Part shown: piece by piece, positions 33,501 through 43,464 of the stretch | How positions within the stretch are numbered: the stretch's first letter is position 1 | How the letters are laid out: each line of letters starts with the position of its first letter | NCBI RefSeq assembly: GCF_014646235.1 | Contig: NZ_BMNB01000020.1 | Coordinates: forward strand, 46,617 to 110,616 | Source of the DNA: Micromonospora sonchi | GTDB taxonomy: Bacteria; Actinomycetota; Actinomycetes; Mycobacteriales; Micromonosporaceae | Direction of reading: 5' to 3' | DNA length: 64,000 bases | The notes under the pieces: model-generated | Database searches by the model: none | Seen by the model: the letters and a program-made list of their open reading frames with translations, nothing else | Told to the model about the DNA's origin: nothing | Made by a program: the position numbers and the translations under genes

Positions 33501-36500
33501 CGCGACCGCAGCCTCACCGCGCCCCGCCCCGAGGGTCAGGTCCAGGCGCTGCGGCGGGCCTACGCGCAGGCCGCCGTCCCTCCGGCCACCGTCGGTCTGG
33601 TCGAGGCGCACGGCACCGGCACGGTGGCGGGCGACCTGGCGGAGTCGCAGGCGCTGACCGGCGTGTGGGCCGAGTCCGGTGCCGCCCCGCAGTCCTGCGC
33701 CGTCGGCTCCGTCAAGTCGATGATCGGGCACACCAAGGCCACGGCCGGGGTCGCCGGGCTCATCAAGGCCGCGCTCGCGCTGCACCACAAGGTGCTGCCG
33801 GCCACGCTCGGCGTGACGACACCGAGCGCCAGGGCCGGACTCACCACCGGTCCGCTCTACGTCAACAGCGAAAACCGGCCCTGGCTGGCGACGCCCGACG
33901 GCGCACCGAGACGGGCCGGAGTGAGTGCGTTCGGTTTCGGCGGTACCAACTTTCACCTGGTGCTGGAGGAGTACACGGGCGCTTTCCTGCCCGCGCCGCC
34001 GGTCCGCGAGCGCTGGCCGGCCGAGCTGTTCGTCTGGCGGGCCCGGAGCCGGGACGAACTGGTCGACGCGGTCGGCGCCCTGCTCGACCCGCTCGAGTCA
34101 CTGTCGCCGGCCGAGTTGCCCCGGCTCGTCGACCTGGCCGCCGCCCTCGCCCGCCGCCGGTCCGCCCCGGAGTCGCCGGTGAGCCTGGCTCTCGTCGCCA
34201 CCTCGCCGACCGACCTGGTGGCCAAGCTGCGCCGGGCGCGCGACGTCGTCGCCGGACCGGAAGCACGGGTGCACACCGCGGACGGCCTGCACTTCGCGGC
34301 CGACGGCGGGCAGCTGAGCGACGGGCGGGTGGCCTTTCTCTTTCCCGGGCAGGGCTCGCAGTACGTGGACATGGGACGCGAGATCGCGCTGCTCTTCCCC
34401 GACGTACGGGAGGGCTTCGAGCGCGCGGACCGCCTGTTGGCGCAGCGGTGGGAGGAGCCGTTGAGCCGTACCGTCTTTCCCGCGCCGGCCTTCACCCCGG
34501 AGCAGACGCGGGCGCAGACCGAGGCCCTCGCGCGCACCGACGTCGCGCAGTCCGCGCTGGGCGCCGTGGAGCTGGCGTACCTGGGGCTGCTGCGTCAGGC
34601 CGGCGTCGCGCCGGACCTGGTCGCCGGGCACAGCTACGGGGAGTTCGTCGCCCTGGCGGCGGCGGGCTGCCTGCCGGAGGACGACCTGCTGCGGCTCTCC
34701 GAGGCTCGGGGCCGGTTCATCCGCGAGGAGTCCACCGGCGCCGACGGTGCGATGGCCGCGGCGCACGCCACACCGGACGACCTGCGGCCCCACCTGGACG
34801 GATCGGACCTCGTGGTGGCGAACCTGAACTCGCCGACGCAGACGGTCGTCTCCGGCCGACGGGCCGGCGTCGACGCGTTCGTGGCGCGGTGCCAGGCGGC
34901 CGGCATCGCCGTCCGTGCGCTGCCGGTGTCGTGCGCCTTCCACTCGCCGCTGGTGGAGCCGGCGCGGAACCGGCTCGCCGAACTGCTGCGCGCCACCGAC
35001 TTCGCCGCCCCCCGGATCCCGGTCTACGCCAACACGACCGCCGCCGCCTACCCGGACGATCCGGCGGAACTGGCCGGTCTGCTCGCGGAGCACCTGGTGC
35101 GACCGGTGCGCTTCGTCGACCAGGTGGAGGCGATGTTCGCCGCCGGCGCGCGGATCTTCGTCGAGGTGGGGCCCAGAAATGTTCTCTCCGGACTGGTGGG
35201 GGGCATCCTCGGCGACCGACCGCACCTGGCCGTGCCGATGGATGTGCCGGGCCGACCGGCCCTGTCCACGATGCTCGACTGCCTGGCGGCGCTCGCCGCG
35301 GAGGGTGCGCCCGTCGACGTACGGCGGTGGTTCGAGGGGCGGTCCACCGGCGACCTCGATCTCGCTTCGCTCGGGGCCCGTCCCGCGCCTCGTCCCGGCC
35401 TGTGGCTGGTCGACGGCGGACGGGCCCGGCCGGCGTCCGTACCGGCCCAGCGGCAACCGACGGTCGGCGCCGCCGACCGTCTCGATGAGTTCGACCCTGG
35501 AGGGCAGCAGGTGACCGAGAGCGCGACGCCGTCGCCGAACGGCAACTGGACCGACCACGCAGATCCGGCCCACGTCCTCGGTGTGCCGAACGCCGGCCCG
35601 GCACCAGGGTCGACGGCACCCGCCCGGCTCACCGAGGTGCCGGCGGCCGGCCGGGCGGACCAGGTCATGGACTCGTACCACCAGGTGATGCAGCAGTTCC
35701 TCGAGACCCAGCGCAACGTCATGCTGGCGTACCTCGGGGTGCAGGACGACCTGGCCGGTCCGGTCGTGGCGCCCCCCACCCGCGAGCGACCCGCCATGAC
35801 CGGGCCGGACCTGTTCGGCCCGGCGATGACGCCGCCGGCCGTGGCGGCGCCGGCCGTGGCGGCGCCGGCCGCGCGGACCGTACCGGAGCAGCCGGCGGTG
35901 TCCACGGCGGACGCCAGGCGCCCGGCACCGGTCGACGCCGAAGCCACCGCCGCGCGACCGTCAGCCGGGCCGAGCGGCCCGCAGGTGGACCGGGAGGAAC
36001 TGACGAAACGGCTGATCCAGGTGGTCAGCGACCGCACCGGCTATCCGGAGGAGATGCTGTCGCTCGACGCCGACCTCGAGGCCGACCTGGGCATCGACTC
36101 GATCAAGCGGGTGGAGATCGCCGGTCTGCTGCTCCAGTCCCTGTCGCTGCCGGACGGCACCGACCCCGACCTGGAGGGCATGCGCAGCGGCCGCACCCTG
36201 CGGCAGATCGTCACCGCGTTCGAGCAGTTGACCGGAGCCGGCGAGCCCGGGCCGCAGCTGACCGGGACGGGCAACGAGCGCCCTTTTGATCCGGTGCCGA
36301 CCGACGACCGGCGGATCGGTCGGCACCTCCCCCGGGTGGTCACGGCACCGCCCCCGGGTACGCCGGGTGGGCTGGCGGACGGCGCGATCGTCGTGGTCGA
36401 CCGCGGATGTGCGGTCGGCACCGCGACGGTGGACCGGTTGCGGGCCGCAGGACGACAGGTGCTCCGGGTGGTCGTGGGGCCGCCCGGCGCGCCGGGCGCG

Positions 36501-38837
36501 GACCTCGTCGTCGACGATCCCGCCGACCCGCAGGCCGTGTCGCGCCTACTGGACGACCTCCGGCAGCGCACGGACCGCGTCGCGGGGCTGGTGCACCTCG
36601 CCGCGCTCACCCCGCCCGACCCGGCCCGCACCGCCGCGGTGGACCACGTCTGCGGGCTCTTCCTGCTGGTCCGCGCGCTGGCCGCCGATTTGGGGACGGC
36701 CGCGCGGGCGGGCGGCGGCGTGGTGCTGGCCGCCACCGGACTCGGCGGTCACCTCGGTTTCGACGGCGTCGGTCCCGGCGGACCGGCCAGCGCCGCCCTG
36801 CTCGGCTTCCTCAAGAGCCTGGCCCACGAATGGCCCACGGTCCGCATCAAGGCCGTGGACGTGTCGCCGGGACCGGCGGAGCAGGTCGCCGGCCATCTGC
36901 TCGACGAGTTGACGGCGGACGACGGTCTGGTCGAGGTCGGCTACCGCGACGGCGTACGTCACATGGTCGTCGTGGCCCCGGCCGACCTGGTCGGCCGGGA
37001 TGCTGCCGAGCCGCTCGGCCCGGACAGCGTCCTGCTGGCCACCGGTGGGGCTCGCGGGATCACCGCCGAGGCCGTGTCGGCGCTCGTCGAACGGTATCCG
37101 GGCGGCACCGTGGTCCTGGTGGGACGCTCCGCGGCCGACGCGGAGGACCCAGCCACGGCGGGGCTGACCGACCCACGCGAACTCCGCCGCGCCCTACTGA
37201 AGCGGGCGCGGGCCGCCGGGGAACCGCACAGCCCGGCGGCGGTGGAGGCGGCGTACCGGCTGCTGCTCGGCGGGCGGGCGGTCGCCGCCACCATGCGGCG
37301 CCTGCGCGCAGTGGACGCCCGGGTGGAGTACGTCGCCTGTGACGTGCGTGATCCGGCCGCGTTCGGCGCCCTCATCGACGACGTGTACGCCCGGCACGGG
37401 CGCATCGACGGCGTGATCCACGGCGCGGGCGTGGTCGAGGACCGGCTCGTCGGAGACAAGGAACTGGACTCGCTGCGGCGGGTCCTGACCACCAAGCTCG
37501 CCCCGGCCGAGGTGCTCGCCACCAGACTGCGCCCCGAGAAACTGCGCTTCGTCGCGTTCTTCAGCTCTGCCACCGCCCGGTTCGGCAACGCCGGCCAGGT
37601 CGACTACGCGGCGGCGAACGAGGTGCTCAACAAGCTCGCCACCGAACTGGACGCCCGGTGGCCCGCCCGCGTGGTCGCCGTCGGCTGGGGGCCGTGGGAG
37701 TCCGGGATGGTCTCGCCGGAGCTGCGGCGGCGCTTCGCCGAACGCGGTGTGGCGTTGATCGGCGTCGAGGTGGGACGCCGGTGTTTTGTCGACGAACTGG
37801 CGTACGGGCGCAAGGGCGAGACCGAGGTGGTGATCGGCGGTAGCGCCTGGAACCCGACGCCCGGGCGCAACGTCGCCCGACCCGCCGCCACCCCACCCCG
37901 GCCGCTGGCCGCCCGGGCGAGGGACGTCACCAACGACAGCCTGCGGTACGCGTTCGACCTGGCCCACGACACCTACCTGGCCGACCATCGGCTCGACGGT
38001 CGCCCGGTCGTCCCGTTCGCGATGGTCCTCGAGCTGGTGACCGAGGCCGCGGAGACGTTCTTCGCGCCCCGGATCGTCACCGGCGTGCGTGACCTGCGGC
38101 TGCGGCAGGGCATCCTGCTGTCCGCCGGGCCCGGGCCCGAGCCGGTCGAGGTGCTCGTCACCGCCCGGCTGGGCGCGGCGGCCGAGGCCGGCGGCCCGAG
38201 CGCCGGCGTCCTCACCGCCGAGGTGACCGTCGCGGCGGCGGCCGAGCCGGCGCGGGTGCACTACCACGCGGCGGTGGAGCTGGCCGCCGCCGCGTTGCCG
38301 CAGCCACCCACCGATCCCGCACCGTCGCAGTTGGACGGGTTGCCCGCGTTTCCGGTCGGCGTCGCCGAGGCGTACGCGACGATGCTGTTTCACGGTCCGC
38401 TCTTCCACGCCATCGCCGAGATCCACGGGATGGACCGGCGTGGCGCCCGCGCCGAGCTGCGCCCCTCGGTGCCGGCGCGCTGCATGCGGGCACCGGAATC
38501 GGCCCGCTGGGTGCTCGACCCCGTCCTGATCGACGCCGCCCTCCAGCTGCAGGTGCTCTGGACGCGGACCCACTGGGACATGACCCTGCTCCCCACCGAA
38601 CTGGGCCAGCTGAGACGGTACGCCGACCTGGCGCCGGCCGACGACCCCACACCGGTCCGCCACGAACTGCGGATCCGGTCCGAGAGCAGGGCCCCGCTGT
38701 GCCACGCGGACCACTACTTCCACGACGGCGACGGCCGGCTGCTCGCCGTGATCACCGACATGGTGGGCGTCGGCAGCCGGGCGCTGCACCGGCTCGCGGA
38801 CGCCCAGCCCGGTTCGTCGGCTGCGACGGTCGGCTGA
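30546..38837 (+). CDS. Iterative type I synthase: NMO-NMO-KS-AT-ACP-KR-DH
   Basis: 2,763 residues. Two nitronate-monooxygenase/PfaD-like flavin domains open the chain: the first (about 1-250) with KGNEAGGWVG, the second (about 325-640) with GRECGGHVGPRSSF. Then KS (about 695-1130; Cys887 in VDAACASS, HGTGT and GHTKA His), AT (about 1255-1560; Ser1363 in GHSYGE), a long linker, one ACP (about 1820-1895; Ser1852 in LGIDSIKR), KR (about 1935-2430; ATGGARGIT, FFSSATARFGNAGQVDYAAA) and a double-hotdog DH (about 2455-2745; DTYLADHRLDG, LDPVLIDAAL). The flavin domains probably act as the enoyl reductase, as PfaD does in PUFA synthases. The composition matches PUFA/HglE-type secondary-lipid synthases. 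It is the first gene of a long operon. Confidence 0.93.
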   Translation: MPAETYRRALDFLVLSPPGFTDPALAIAASRAGAIGVLNLEFADDLDAARAGARLLARQARGRWGVLVDHPGMLVEPLLAMPAQRPDVVVLPAGVPDLPAVVAQVRAAGSAVFVVATDLAEAQRAEDIEADAVIVKGNEAGGWVGEETSFVLVQQFLAALRLPVWVQGGIGLHTVAACQAAGAAGVALDGQVLLARESSLPPAWRARLPAADGAETLCLGTEVGAPVRLLCQGPAPEGLLPPSGPDDGSGATDDARRRWRRSVVAGAGRPMEPGGVLAVGQDVAFAADLARRFVTVGGIVGALRDAAVAQCRTARASNPLRADSPLARSHGTRFPLVQGPMTRVSDRTAFAAEVAEAGGLPFLALSLMRGPDVAALLGQTRARLAERAWGVGILGFVPPELREEQLAAILAAPPPFALIAGGRPDQARALEAHGITTYLHVPSPTLLSMYLRDGARRFVFEGRECGGHVGPRSSFVLWELAVRTLLAEIPAGADAGEYHVLLAGGIHDGRSGAMAAAIVAPLVERGVRVGALMGTAYLFTGEAVDSGAITADFQQAAISCQGTTLLETGPGHATRCARSPYVDDFAARKDQLRRDGASPSTLRDELERLNVGRLRIATKGIERRPTGEGPDTQLVTVDVAERWNQGLYMIGQVAALRAGVRTMEELHRDVSEGSDERLGALATPPARTEPVPAPVDVAVIGMGCILPGAADLPTFWANILDKVDAITEVPGRRWDWRRYYDPDRAARDRVYSRWGGFVEEVPFDPVAFGMPPHSLRSIEPFQLLGLLVAQAALRDAGYLDRPFPRTRTAVLLGAGGGGGDLAGGYLVRSALPGLFGDDAARITAELGSALPEWTEDSFPGLLLNVAAGRIANRLDLGGSNFTVDAACASSLAAIHLGVLELAQHRSDLAIVGGVDAIQNPFAYLCFSKTQALSPSGRCRPFDASADGIAISEGFAAVVLKRLADAERDGDRVYAVIRGVGSSSDGRDRSLTAPRPEGQVQALRRAYAQAAVPPATVGLVEAHGTGTVAGDLAESQALTGVWAESGAAPQSCAVGSVKSMIGHTKATAGVAGLIKAALALHHKVLPATLGVTTPSARAGLTTGPLYVNSENRPWLATPDGAPRRAGVSAFGFGGTNFHLVLEEYTGAFLPAPPVRERWPAELFVWRARSRDELVDAVGALLDPLESLSPAELPRLVDLAAALARRRSAPESPVSLALVATSPTDLVAKLRRARDVVAGPEARVHTADGLHFAADGGQLSDGRVAFLFPGQGSQYVDMGREIALLFPDVREGFERADRLLAQRWEEPLSRTVFPAPAFTPEQTRAQTEALARTDVAQSALGAVELAYLGLLRQAGVAPDLVAGHSYGEFVALAAAGCLPEDDLLRLSEARGRFIREESTGADGAMAAAHATPDDLRPHLDGSDLVVANLNSPTQTVVSGRRAGVDAFVARCQAAGIAVRALPVSCAFHSPLVEPARNRLAELLRATDFAAPRIPVYANTTAAAYPDDPAELAGLLAEHLVRPVRFVDQVEAMFAAGARIFVEVGPRNVLSGLVGGILGDRPHLAVPMDVPGRPALSTMLDCLAALAAEGAPVDVRRWFEGRSTGDLDLASLGARPAPRPGLWLVDGGRARPASVPAQRQPTVGAADRLDEFDPGGQQVTESATPSPNGNWTDHADPAHVLGVPNAGPAPGSTAPARLTEVPAAGRADQVMDSYHQVMQQFLETQRNVMLAYLGVQDDLAGPVVAPPTRERPAMTGPDLFGPAMTPPAVAAPAVAAPAARTVPEQPAVSTADARRPAPVDAEATAARPSAGPSGPQVDREELTKRLIQVVSDRTGYPEEMLSLDADLEADLGIDSIKRVEIAGLLLQSLSLPDGTDPDLEGMRSGRTLRQIVTAFEQLTGAGEPGPQLTGTGNERPFDPVPTDDRRIGRHLPRVVTAPPPGTPGGLADGAIVVVDRGCAVGTATVDRLRAAGRQVLRVVVGPPGAPGADLVVDDPADPQAVSRLLDDLRQRTDRVAGLVHLAALTPPDPARTAAVDHVCGLFLLVRALAADLGTAARAGGGVVLAATGLGGHLGFDGVGPGGPASAALLGFLKSLAHEWPTVRIKAVDVSPGPAEQVAGHLLDELTADDGLVEVGYRDGVRHMVVVAPADLVGRDAAEPLGPDSVLLATGGARGITAEAVSALVERYPGGTVVLVGRSAADAEDPATAGLTDPRELRRALLKRARAAGEPHSPAAVEAAYRLLLGGRAVAATMRRLRAVDARVEYVACDVRDPAAFGALIDDVYARHGRIDGVIHGAGVVEDRLVGDKELDSLRRVLTTKLAPAEVLATRLRPEKLRFVAFFSSATARFGNAGQVDYAAANEVLNKLATELDARWPARVVAVGWGPWESGMVSPELRRRFAERGVALIGVEVGRRCFVDELAYGRKGETEVVIGGSAWNPTPGRNVARPAATPPRPLAARARDVTNDSLRYAFDLAHDTYLADHRLDGRPVVPFAMVLELVTEAAETFFAPRIVTGVRDLRLRQGILLSAGPGPEPVEVLVTARLGAAAEAGGPSAGVLTAEVTVAAAAEPARVHYHAAVELAAAALPQPPTDPAPSQLDGLPAFPVGVAEAYATMLFHGPLFHAIAEIHGMDRRGARAELRPSVPARCMRAPESARWVLDPVLIDAALQLQVLWTRTHWDMTLLPTELGQLRRYADLAPADDPTPVRHELRIRSESRAPLCHADHYFHDGDGRLLAVITDMVGVGSRALHRLADAQPGSSAATVG

Positions 38838-38856
38838 GATGGACGGAGGAAACCGG

Positions 38857-41800
38857 GTGACCGATGCCGAACAGAGCACGCCCGACGGGCCGGCCGGTGT
38901 CGCCATCATCGGCATGTCCTGCATCTTCCCGGCGGCCCCGGACGTGGACACCTACTGGAGCAACATCCTGCGCAAGGTCGACGCGGTGACCGACCCCCCG
39001 CCGCAGGCCTGGGACAGCGGCATCTACTACGACCCCGACTTCGCCGACGAGGACAAGGTGTACTGCCGGCGCGGAGGCTACCTGGGGCCGCTCGCGTCGT
39101 TCGACCCGCTGGCGTACGGCGTACCGCCGGTGGCGGTGGGCGGGGAGCCGGACCAGTGGCTGGCGCTGCGGCTGGCGCGCGACGCGCTGACCGACGCGGG
39201 CTGCACCGAACTGCCGGCGAGCGTGCGGCACCGCACCGCGGTCGTGCTGGGCAAGGGCACCTACCTCAACGGCGGCAACGCCACCGCCGTCCAGCGTGGT
39301 CTCGTCGTCGGTCAGACCGTCGAGCTCTTCCGCCAACTGCACCCCGGTTGTTCCGCCGAGTGGTTGCGGCGGCTGCGCCGGGAGCTGCAACGGGTCCTGC
39401 CACCCCTGGGGTCGGACGTCGTACCGGGGCTGGTTCCCAACATCATCGTGGGCCGGATCGCCAACCAGTTGGACTTCATGGGGCCCACCTACACGGTCGA
39501 CGCGGCCTGCGCCTCCTCCCTGGTGGCGGTCCAGTTGGCGATGCGTGACCTGCTCGCCGGCGAGTGCGATCTGGCGGTGGCCGGCGGATCGCAGGTGTGG
39601 ATGCCGGTCCCCGCGCTCAACGTGTTCTGCCGTCTCGGCGCGCTCTCACCGACCGAGCGGATCCTGCCGTTCGACGAGGACGCGGACGGCACGCTGCTCG
39701 GCGAGGGCATCGGCATGCTGGTCCTCAAGCGGGTCGCCGACGCGGTACGCGACGGTGACCGGATCTACGCCGTGATCCGGGCCGTGGGCGTGGCCAGCGA
39801 CGGGCACGCGGTCGGCGTCATGGCACCCCGGGCCGAGGGCGAGGAGCTGGCCCTGCGCCGGGCGTACGAGCAGGCCGGCGTCGATCCCCGCACGGTGGGT
39901 CTGCTCGAGGCGCACGGCACCGCCACCCCCACCGGCGACGTGGTGGAGGTGCAGGCGCTGCGTCGGGTCTTCGGGCACCGGGGGGCCGGGTCGCCCTGGT
40001 GCGCCCTGGGGTCGGTCAAGTCCATGATCAGCCACACCATCCCGGCCGCCGGGGTGGCCAGCCTGATCAAGGTCGCGCTGGCGCTGCACCAGAAGGTGCT
40101 GCCGCCCACGCTGTGCCGCAAACCCAACCCGAAGCTGGGCCTGGACGACAGCCCGTTCTACCTCAACACCGAGACGCGACCGTGGGTGCACGGCGGACCC
40201 CATCCCCGACGGGCCGGGGTCAACGCCTTCGGTTTCGGCGGCATCAACGCGCACGCCGTGCTGGAGGAGGCTCCGGGCGAGGCCGACCCGGTGCGGCTGC
40301 CGGCCTGGGACAGCGAGGTGTGCGTCCTGGAGAGTGACTCACCGCGCGGGCTGGCGGAGCTGGCCACCCGGCTGGCCGACACCCTCACCCGTGCGGTGCC
40401 GTACAGCCTCACCGACCTCGCCTACTCGTTGAGCACCCGGCTGGGCCGGGTCGAGCGACCGCTGCGGCTGGCCGTCGTCGCCACGTCGCTGGCCGACCTC
40501 GCCGGCAAGCTGACGAAGGCGGCCCGGCGGCTGGCCGAGCCGGACTGTCGGCGCATCCGGACGGTGACCGGCACCTACTTCGCGGCGGATCCGCTGGCCC
40601 GCGCCGGCACGCTCGCCTTCCTCTTCCCCGGCGAGGGCGCCCAGTACGCCGGGATGCTGGCCGACCTGTGCCTGAACTTCCCCCAGGTGCGGGAGGTCTT
40701 CGACCGGGTCGACCGCCGGTACGGGGGCGAGGCGGGTGGCGACCGACCGAGCAGCCACATCTTCCCCCGCCCGGCCTTCTCGGCGGCCGACCGGGCCGCC
40801 GCCGACGCCCGCCTGAACGAAATGGACACCGCCGTCGACGTGGTCCTCGCCGCCAACGCGGCCCTGCTGGTGCTCGCCGGCGAGCTGGGGCTGCGGCCCG
40901 ACGGCGGGTGCCTGGGACACAGCTCGGGCGAGTACTCCGCGGCGATCGCCACCGGGGTTCTCGCGGTGCGTGACGAGACGCGGCTGGGCCAGTTCGGCGC
41001 GCGGCTGCGCGCCCTCTCCGCCCAGGCACGGGCTCACGGGGAACTGCCGCACGCGGTGTTGCTGGCGGTCGCCGCCGACCGCGACCGCGCGGGGCAGCTC
41101 GCCCGCGAGGCGGGTGGGCTGCACCTGGCCATGGACAACTGTGCACACCAGGTGGTGCTGGTGGGTGACCGGGCCGCCGCCGACCGCGCGCGGGAGTTGG
41201 CCACGAGGGCCGGGATGCTCTACGACGAGCTGCCGTACGACCGGGCGGTGCACACCCCCCACTTCGCCCCGTACGCGGCCGGGCTGCGCGCCGTCGTCGA
41301 GGACATGGAGATCGCTCCGGCGCAGGTGCCGCTGTACTCGGGTGCGACGGCTGCGCCCTACCCGGCCGACCCCGACGAGGTGCGCCGGCTGCTCGTGGAG
41401 CAGTGGGTCCGCCCGGTCGAGTTCCGGCGCGCGGTGGAGCGGCTGCACGCCGACGGGGCACGGATCTTCGTCGAGGTCGGACCGCGCGGCAACCTCACCT
41501 CGTTCGTCGAGGACATCCTGCGCGGCCGCCCGTTCTGCGCGGTGCCGGCGGACCTGCCCCGCCGTACGGGCACGACCCAGCTCAACCACCTCGTCGGGGT
41601 CCTCGCCGCCGAAGGGGTGGCGGTGGACCCGTCGGTCCTCTACGCCCGCCGGAGACCACGGCTGGTCGACCCCACCGCGCCCGAGCAGCCCACGGTCACG
41701 GGGCGTCCCAGCACCGTGGTGCCATTGGCGACGGGCTGGCCGATGCTCCGGCTCTCCGCCGACGCGCTCACCGCGCTCGCCGACGCCGCCGGCCCCCTGC

Positions 41801-43464
41801 CCACGCTGTCACCGGCCGCACCGGCCGAGCCCGAGCCCGTCCCGGCGGGCCCGGTGCCGGCGCCCGGTGCCGGAACCGCCCCGCCACTGCCGGCGGGTCC
41901 GGCGTCGACGCCCGGCGCCGGGGCCACACCGCCACTGCTGGCGCGGGCCGCACCGGACGCGGTGATGTCCGAGCACCTGGCCACGATGCGGCGGTTCCTC
42001 TCCGTCAGCGAGCACGTGGTGCGGGCCTGGCTGGGCAGTTCGGCGCCGGCCGGCACCGGGCGACAGTGGCGGCTGCTCGGCACGCCGGTGCGGTGGTCGC
42101 CGGGCCGGGAACTTGTCGCGCGGCGGGCGGTGGACCCGGCGCACGACGATTACCTGCGCGATCACACCCTGGGCGGCGCGGTGTCCGCGCTCGATCCCGC
42201 CCTGCGCGGCCTGGCCGTCATGCCGCTGACGATGAGCCTGGAGATCCTCGCCGAGGCCGCCGCCCGCCTGGTGCCCGGGCACACCCTGGTCGGCCTGCGC
42301 GACGTGCGGGCCCACCACTGGCTGGCCTGGGACGACCGGCCGCAGACGCTGGAGGTGAGCGCGCGCCGCCTGGCACCGAGTCAGGGTCGCGAGCGGGTCG
42401 AGGTGCGGCTGCGCAGCCTCGCCGGTGACGGCTCGCGTACGGTCCCCGCCGTCGAGGGCACGGTGCTGTTCGGCGTACGCGAACCGCAGCCGCCGCCGGC
42501 CGCGGACCCGCCGCCGGCGGCCACCGGGTCGCGGTGGCGGGCCGACCAGCTCTACACCGACGGCATGTTCCACGGTGCCTGCTGGCAGGGCGTCGCGGCG
42601 ATGGAGCTGACCGCCCGGCGCGGCTCGACGGCCCGGCTGCGGGTGCTTCCCCTCGACCGGCTGCTGCCCGACGCCCCGGACCATCCGTTCCTCCTCGACC
42701 CGGTGGTGCTGGACGCCGCCGGTCAGGTCATCGGCCTCTGGGCGGCGGAACAGCTCGACACCGCGGCGGTCATCTTCCCGTACGAGGTGGGTGGGCTGGA
42801 GGTGTTCGGTCCTCGCCCACCGGTCGGCACCGAGCTGCGGTGCACCGCCCGCACCGAGCTGGTCGGCGACCGGGTGGTCCGGTCCGACATCGACGTGAGC
42901 ACTGTGCGGGGCGAGGTGTGGCTGCGGCTGACCGGGTGGGCGGACCGCCGCTTCGACCTGCCGTCCGAGCTGCGTCCCCTGCTCCTGCCACCGGAACGGG
43001 CCGGGCTGTCCCAGCCGTGGTCGCCGCCCGGGCTCGTCGACGGCACCGCCGTGGCCTGCCGGCGCGTGTCGACCGCGCTCCGCGGCGATCGGGATTTCTG
43101 GCTCCGGGTCTGGGCGGCCCGGGTCCTCGCCCCGGCGGAACGCCGCCGCTTCGCGGCGCTGCGCCTGTCCGCGGGCCGACGCACCGAATGGCTCGCCGGC
43201 CGGACCGCGGCCAAGGAGGCGGTCGCGCAGCTGCTGGCCGACCGGTTCGGCATCCGGCTCCTGCCGGCCGACATCGAGGTGGCGACGGACCCTCGGGGCC
43301 GCCCGCTCGTGCACGGCGGCTGGCAGGAGAACGTTCCGGCGGTGCCGGTCGTGTCCATCACCCACACCCCGGAGGGCGCGGTGGCGGTGGCCGCGCTGCC
43401 GGAGACCTCACCCGGGTCGCCCGCCGTTGGGCAGCACGCCGAAAGGGAGTCCGATGTCCGCTGA
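38857..43464 (+). CDS. Second synthase subunit: KS-AT-DH with PPTase-like C-terminus
   Basis: 1,535 residues. GTG 38857 is preferred over ATG 38839 because GGAGG lies seven bases before it. KS (about 8-450) retains Cys218 (VDAACASS) and both His motifs (EAHGTAT, MISHTIPAAG), so it need not be a chain-length-factor-only domain. AT follows (about 570-890; Ser689 in GHSSGEYS). After a Pro/Ala linker comes a double-hotdog DH (about 1065-1370; DDYLRDHTLGG, LDPVVLDAAG). The C-terminal ~125 residues resemble a phosphopantetheinyl transferase (WLAGRTAAKEAV with Lys1453, then VSITHTPEGAVAVAAL), but end before the usual GxDxE metal-binding motif. The gene overlaps the ACP gene by 11 bases. Confidence 0.9.
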   Translation: MTDAEQSTPDGPAGVAIIGMSCIFPAAPDVDTYWSNILRKVDAVTDPPPQAWDSGIYYDPDFADEDKVYCRRGGYLGPLASFDPLAYGVPPVAVGGEPDQWLALRLARDALTDAGCTELPASVRHRTAVVLGKGTYLNGGNATAVQRGLVVGQTVELFRQLHPGCSAEWLRRLRRELQRVLPPLGSDVVPGLVPNIIVGRIANQLDFMGPTYTVDAACASSLVAVQLAMRDLLAGECDLAVAGGSQVWMPVPALNVFCRLGALSPTERILPFDEDADGTLLGEGIGMLVLKRVADAVRDGDRIYAVIRAVGVASDGHAVGVMAPRAEGEELALRRAYEQAGVDPRTVGLLEAHGTATPTGDVVEVQALRRVFGHRGAGSPWCALGSVKSMISHTIPAAGVASLIKVALALHQKVLPPTLCRKPNPKLGLDDSPFYLNTETRPWVHGGPHPRRAGVNAFGFGGINAHAVLEEAPGEADPVRLPAWDSEVCVLESDSPRGLAELATRLADTLTRAVPYSLTDLAYSLSTRLGRVERPLRLAVVATSLADLAGKLTKAARRLAEPDCRRIRTVTGTYFAADPLARAGTLAFLFPGEGAQYAGMLADLCLNFPQVREVFDRVDRRYGGEAGGDRPSSHIFPRPAFSAADRAAADARLNEMDTAVDVVLAANAALLVLAGELGLRPDGGCLGHSSGEYSAAIATGVLAVRDETRLGQFGARLRALSAQARAHGELPHAVLLAVAADRDRAGQLAREAGGLHLAMDNCAHQVVLVGDRAAADRARELATRAGMLYDELPYDRAVHTPHFAPYAAGLRAVVEDMEIAPAQVPLYSGATAAPYPADPDEVRRLLVEQWVRPVEFRRAVERLHADGARIFVEVGPRGNLTSFVEDILRGRPFCAVPADLPRRTGTTQLNHLVGVLAAEGVAVDPSVLYARRRPRLVDPTAPEQPTVTGRPSTVVPLATGWPMLRLSADALTALADAAGPLPTLSPAAPAEPEPVPAGPVPAPGAGTAPPLPAGPASTPGAGATPPLLARAAPDAVMSEHLATMRRFLSVSEHVVRAWLGSSAPAGTGRQWRLLGTPVRWSPGRELVARRAVDPAHDDYLRDHTLGGAVSALDPALRGLAVMPLTMSLEILAEAAARLVPGHTLVGLRDVRAHHWLAWDDRPQTLEVSARRLAPSQGRERVEVRLRSLAGDGSRTVPAVEGTVLFGVREPQPPPAADPPPAATGSRWRADQLYTDGMFHGACWQGVAAMELTARRGSTARLRVLPLDRLLPDAPDHPFLLDPVVLDAAGQVIGLWAAEQLDTAAVIFPYEVGGLEVFGPRPPVGTELRCTARTELVGDRVVRSDIDVSTVRGEVWLRLTGWADRRFDLPSELRPLLLPPERAGLSQPWSPPGLVDGTAVACRRVSTALRGDRDFWLRVWAARVLAPAERRRFAALRLSAGRRTEWLAGRTAAKEAVAQLLADRFGIRLLPADIEVATDPRGRPLVHGGWQENVPAVPVVSITHTPEGAVAVAALPETSPGSPAVGQHAERESDVR

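Noticed and set aside
30438..33956. A 1,172-codon open frame opposite the start of the large synthase
   Set aside because: The sense strand encodes NMO and KS domains with active-site residues; the antisense is compositional.
38857..40270. Second KS considered as an inactive chain-length factor
   Set aside because: The active-site Cys and both His motifs are intact, so inactivity is not supported by sequence.
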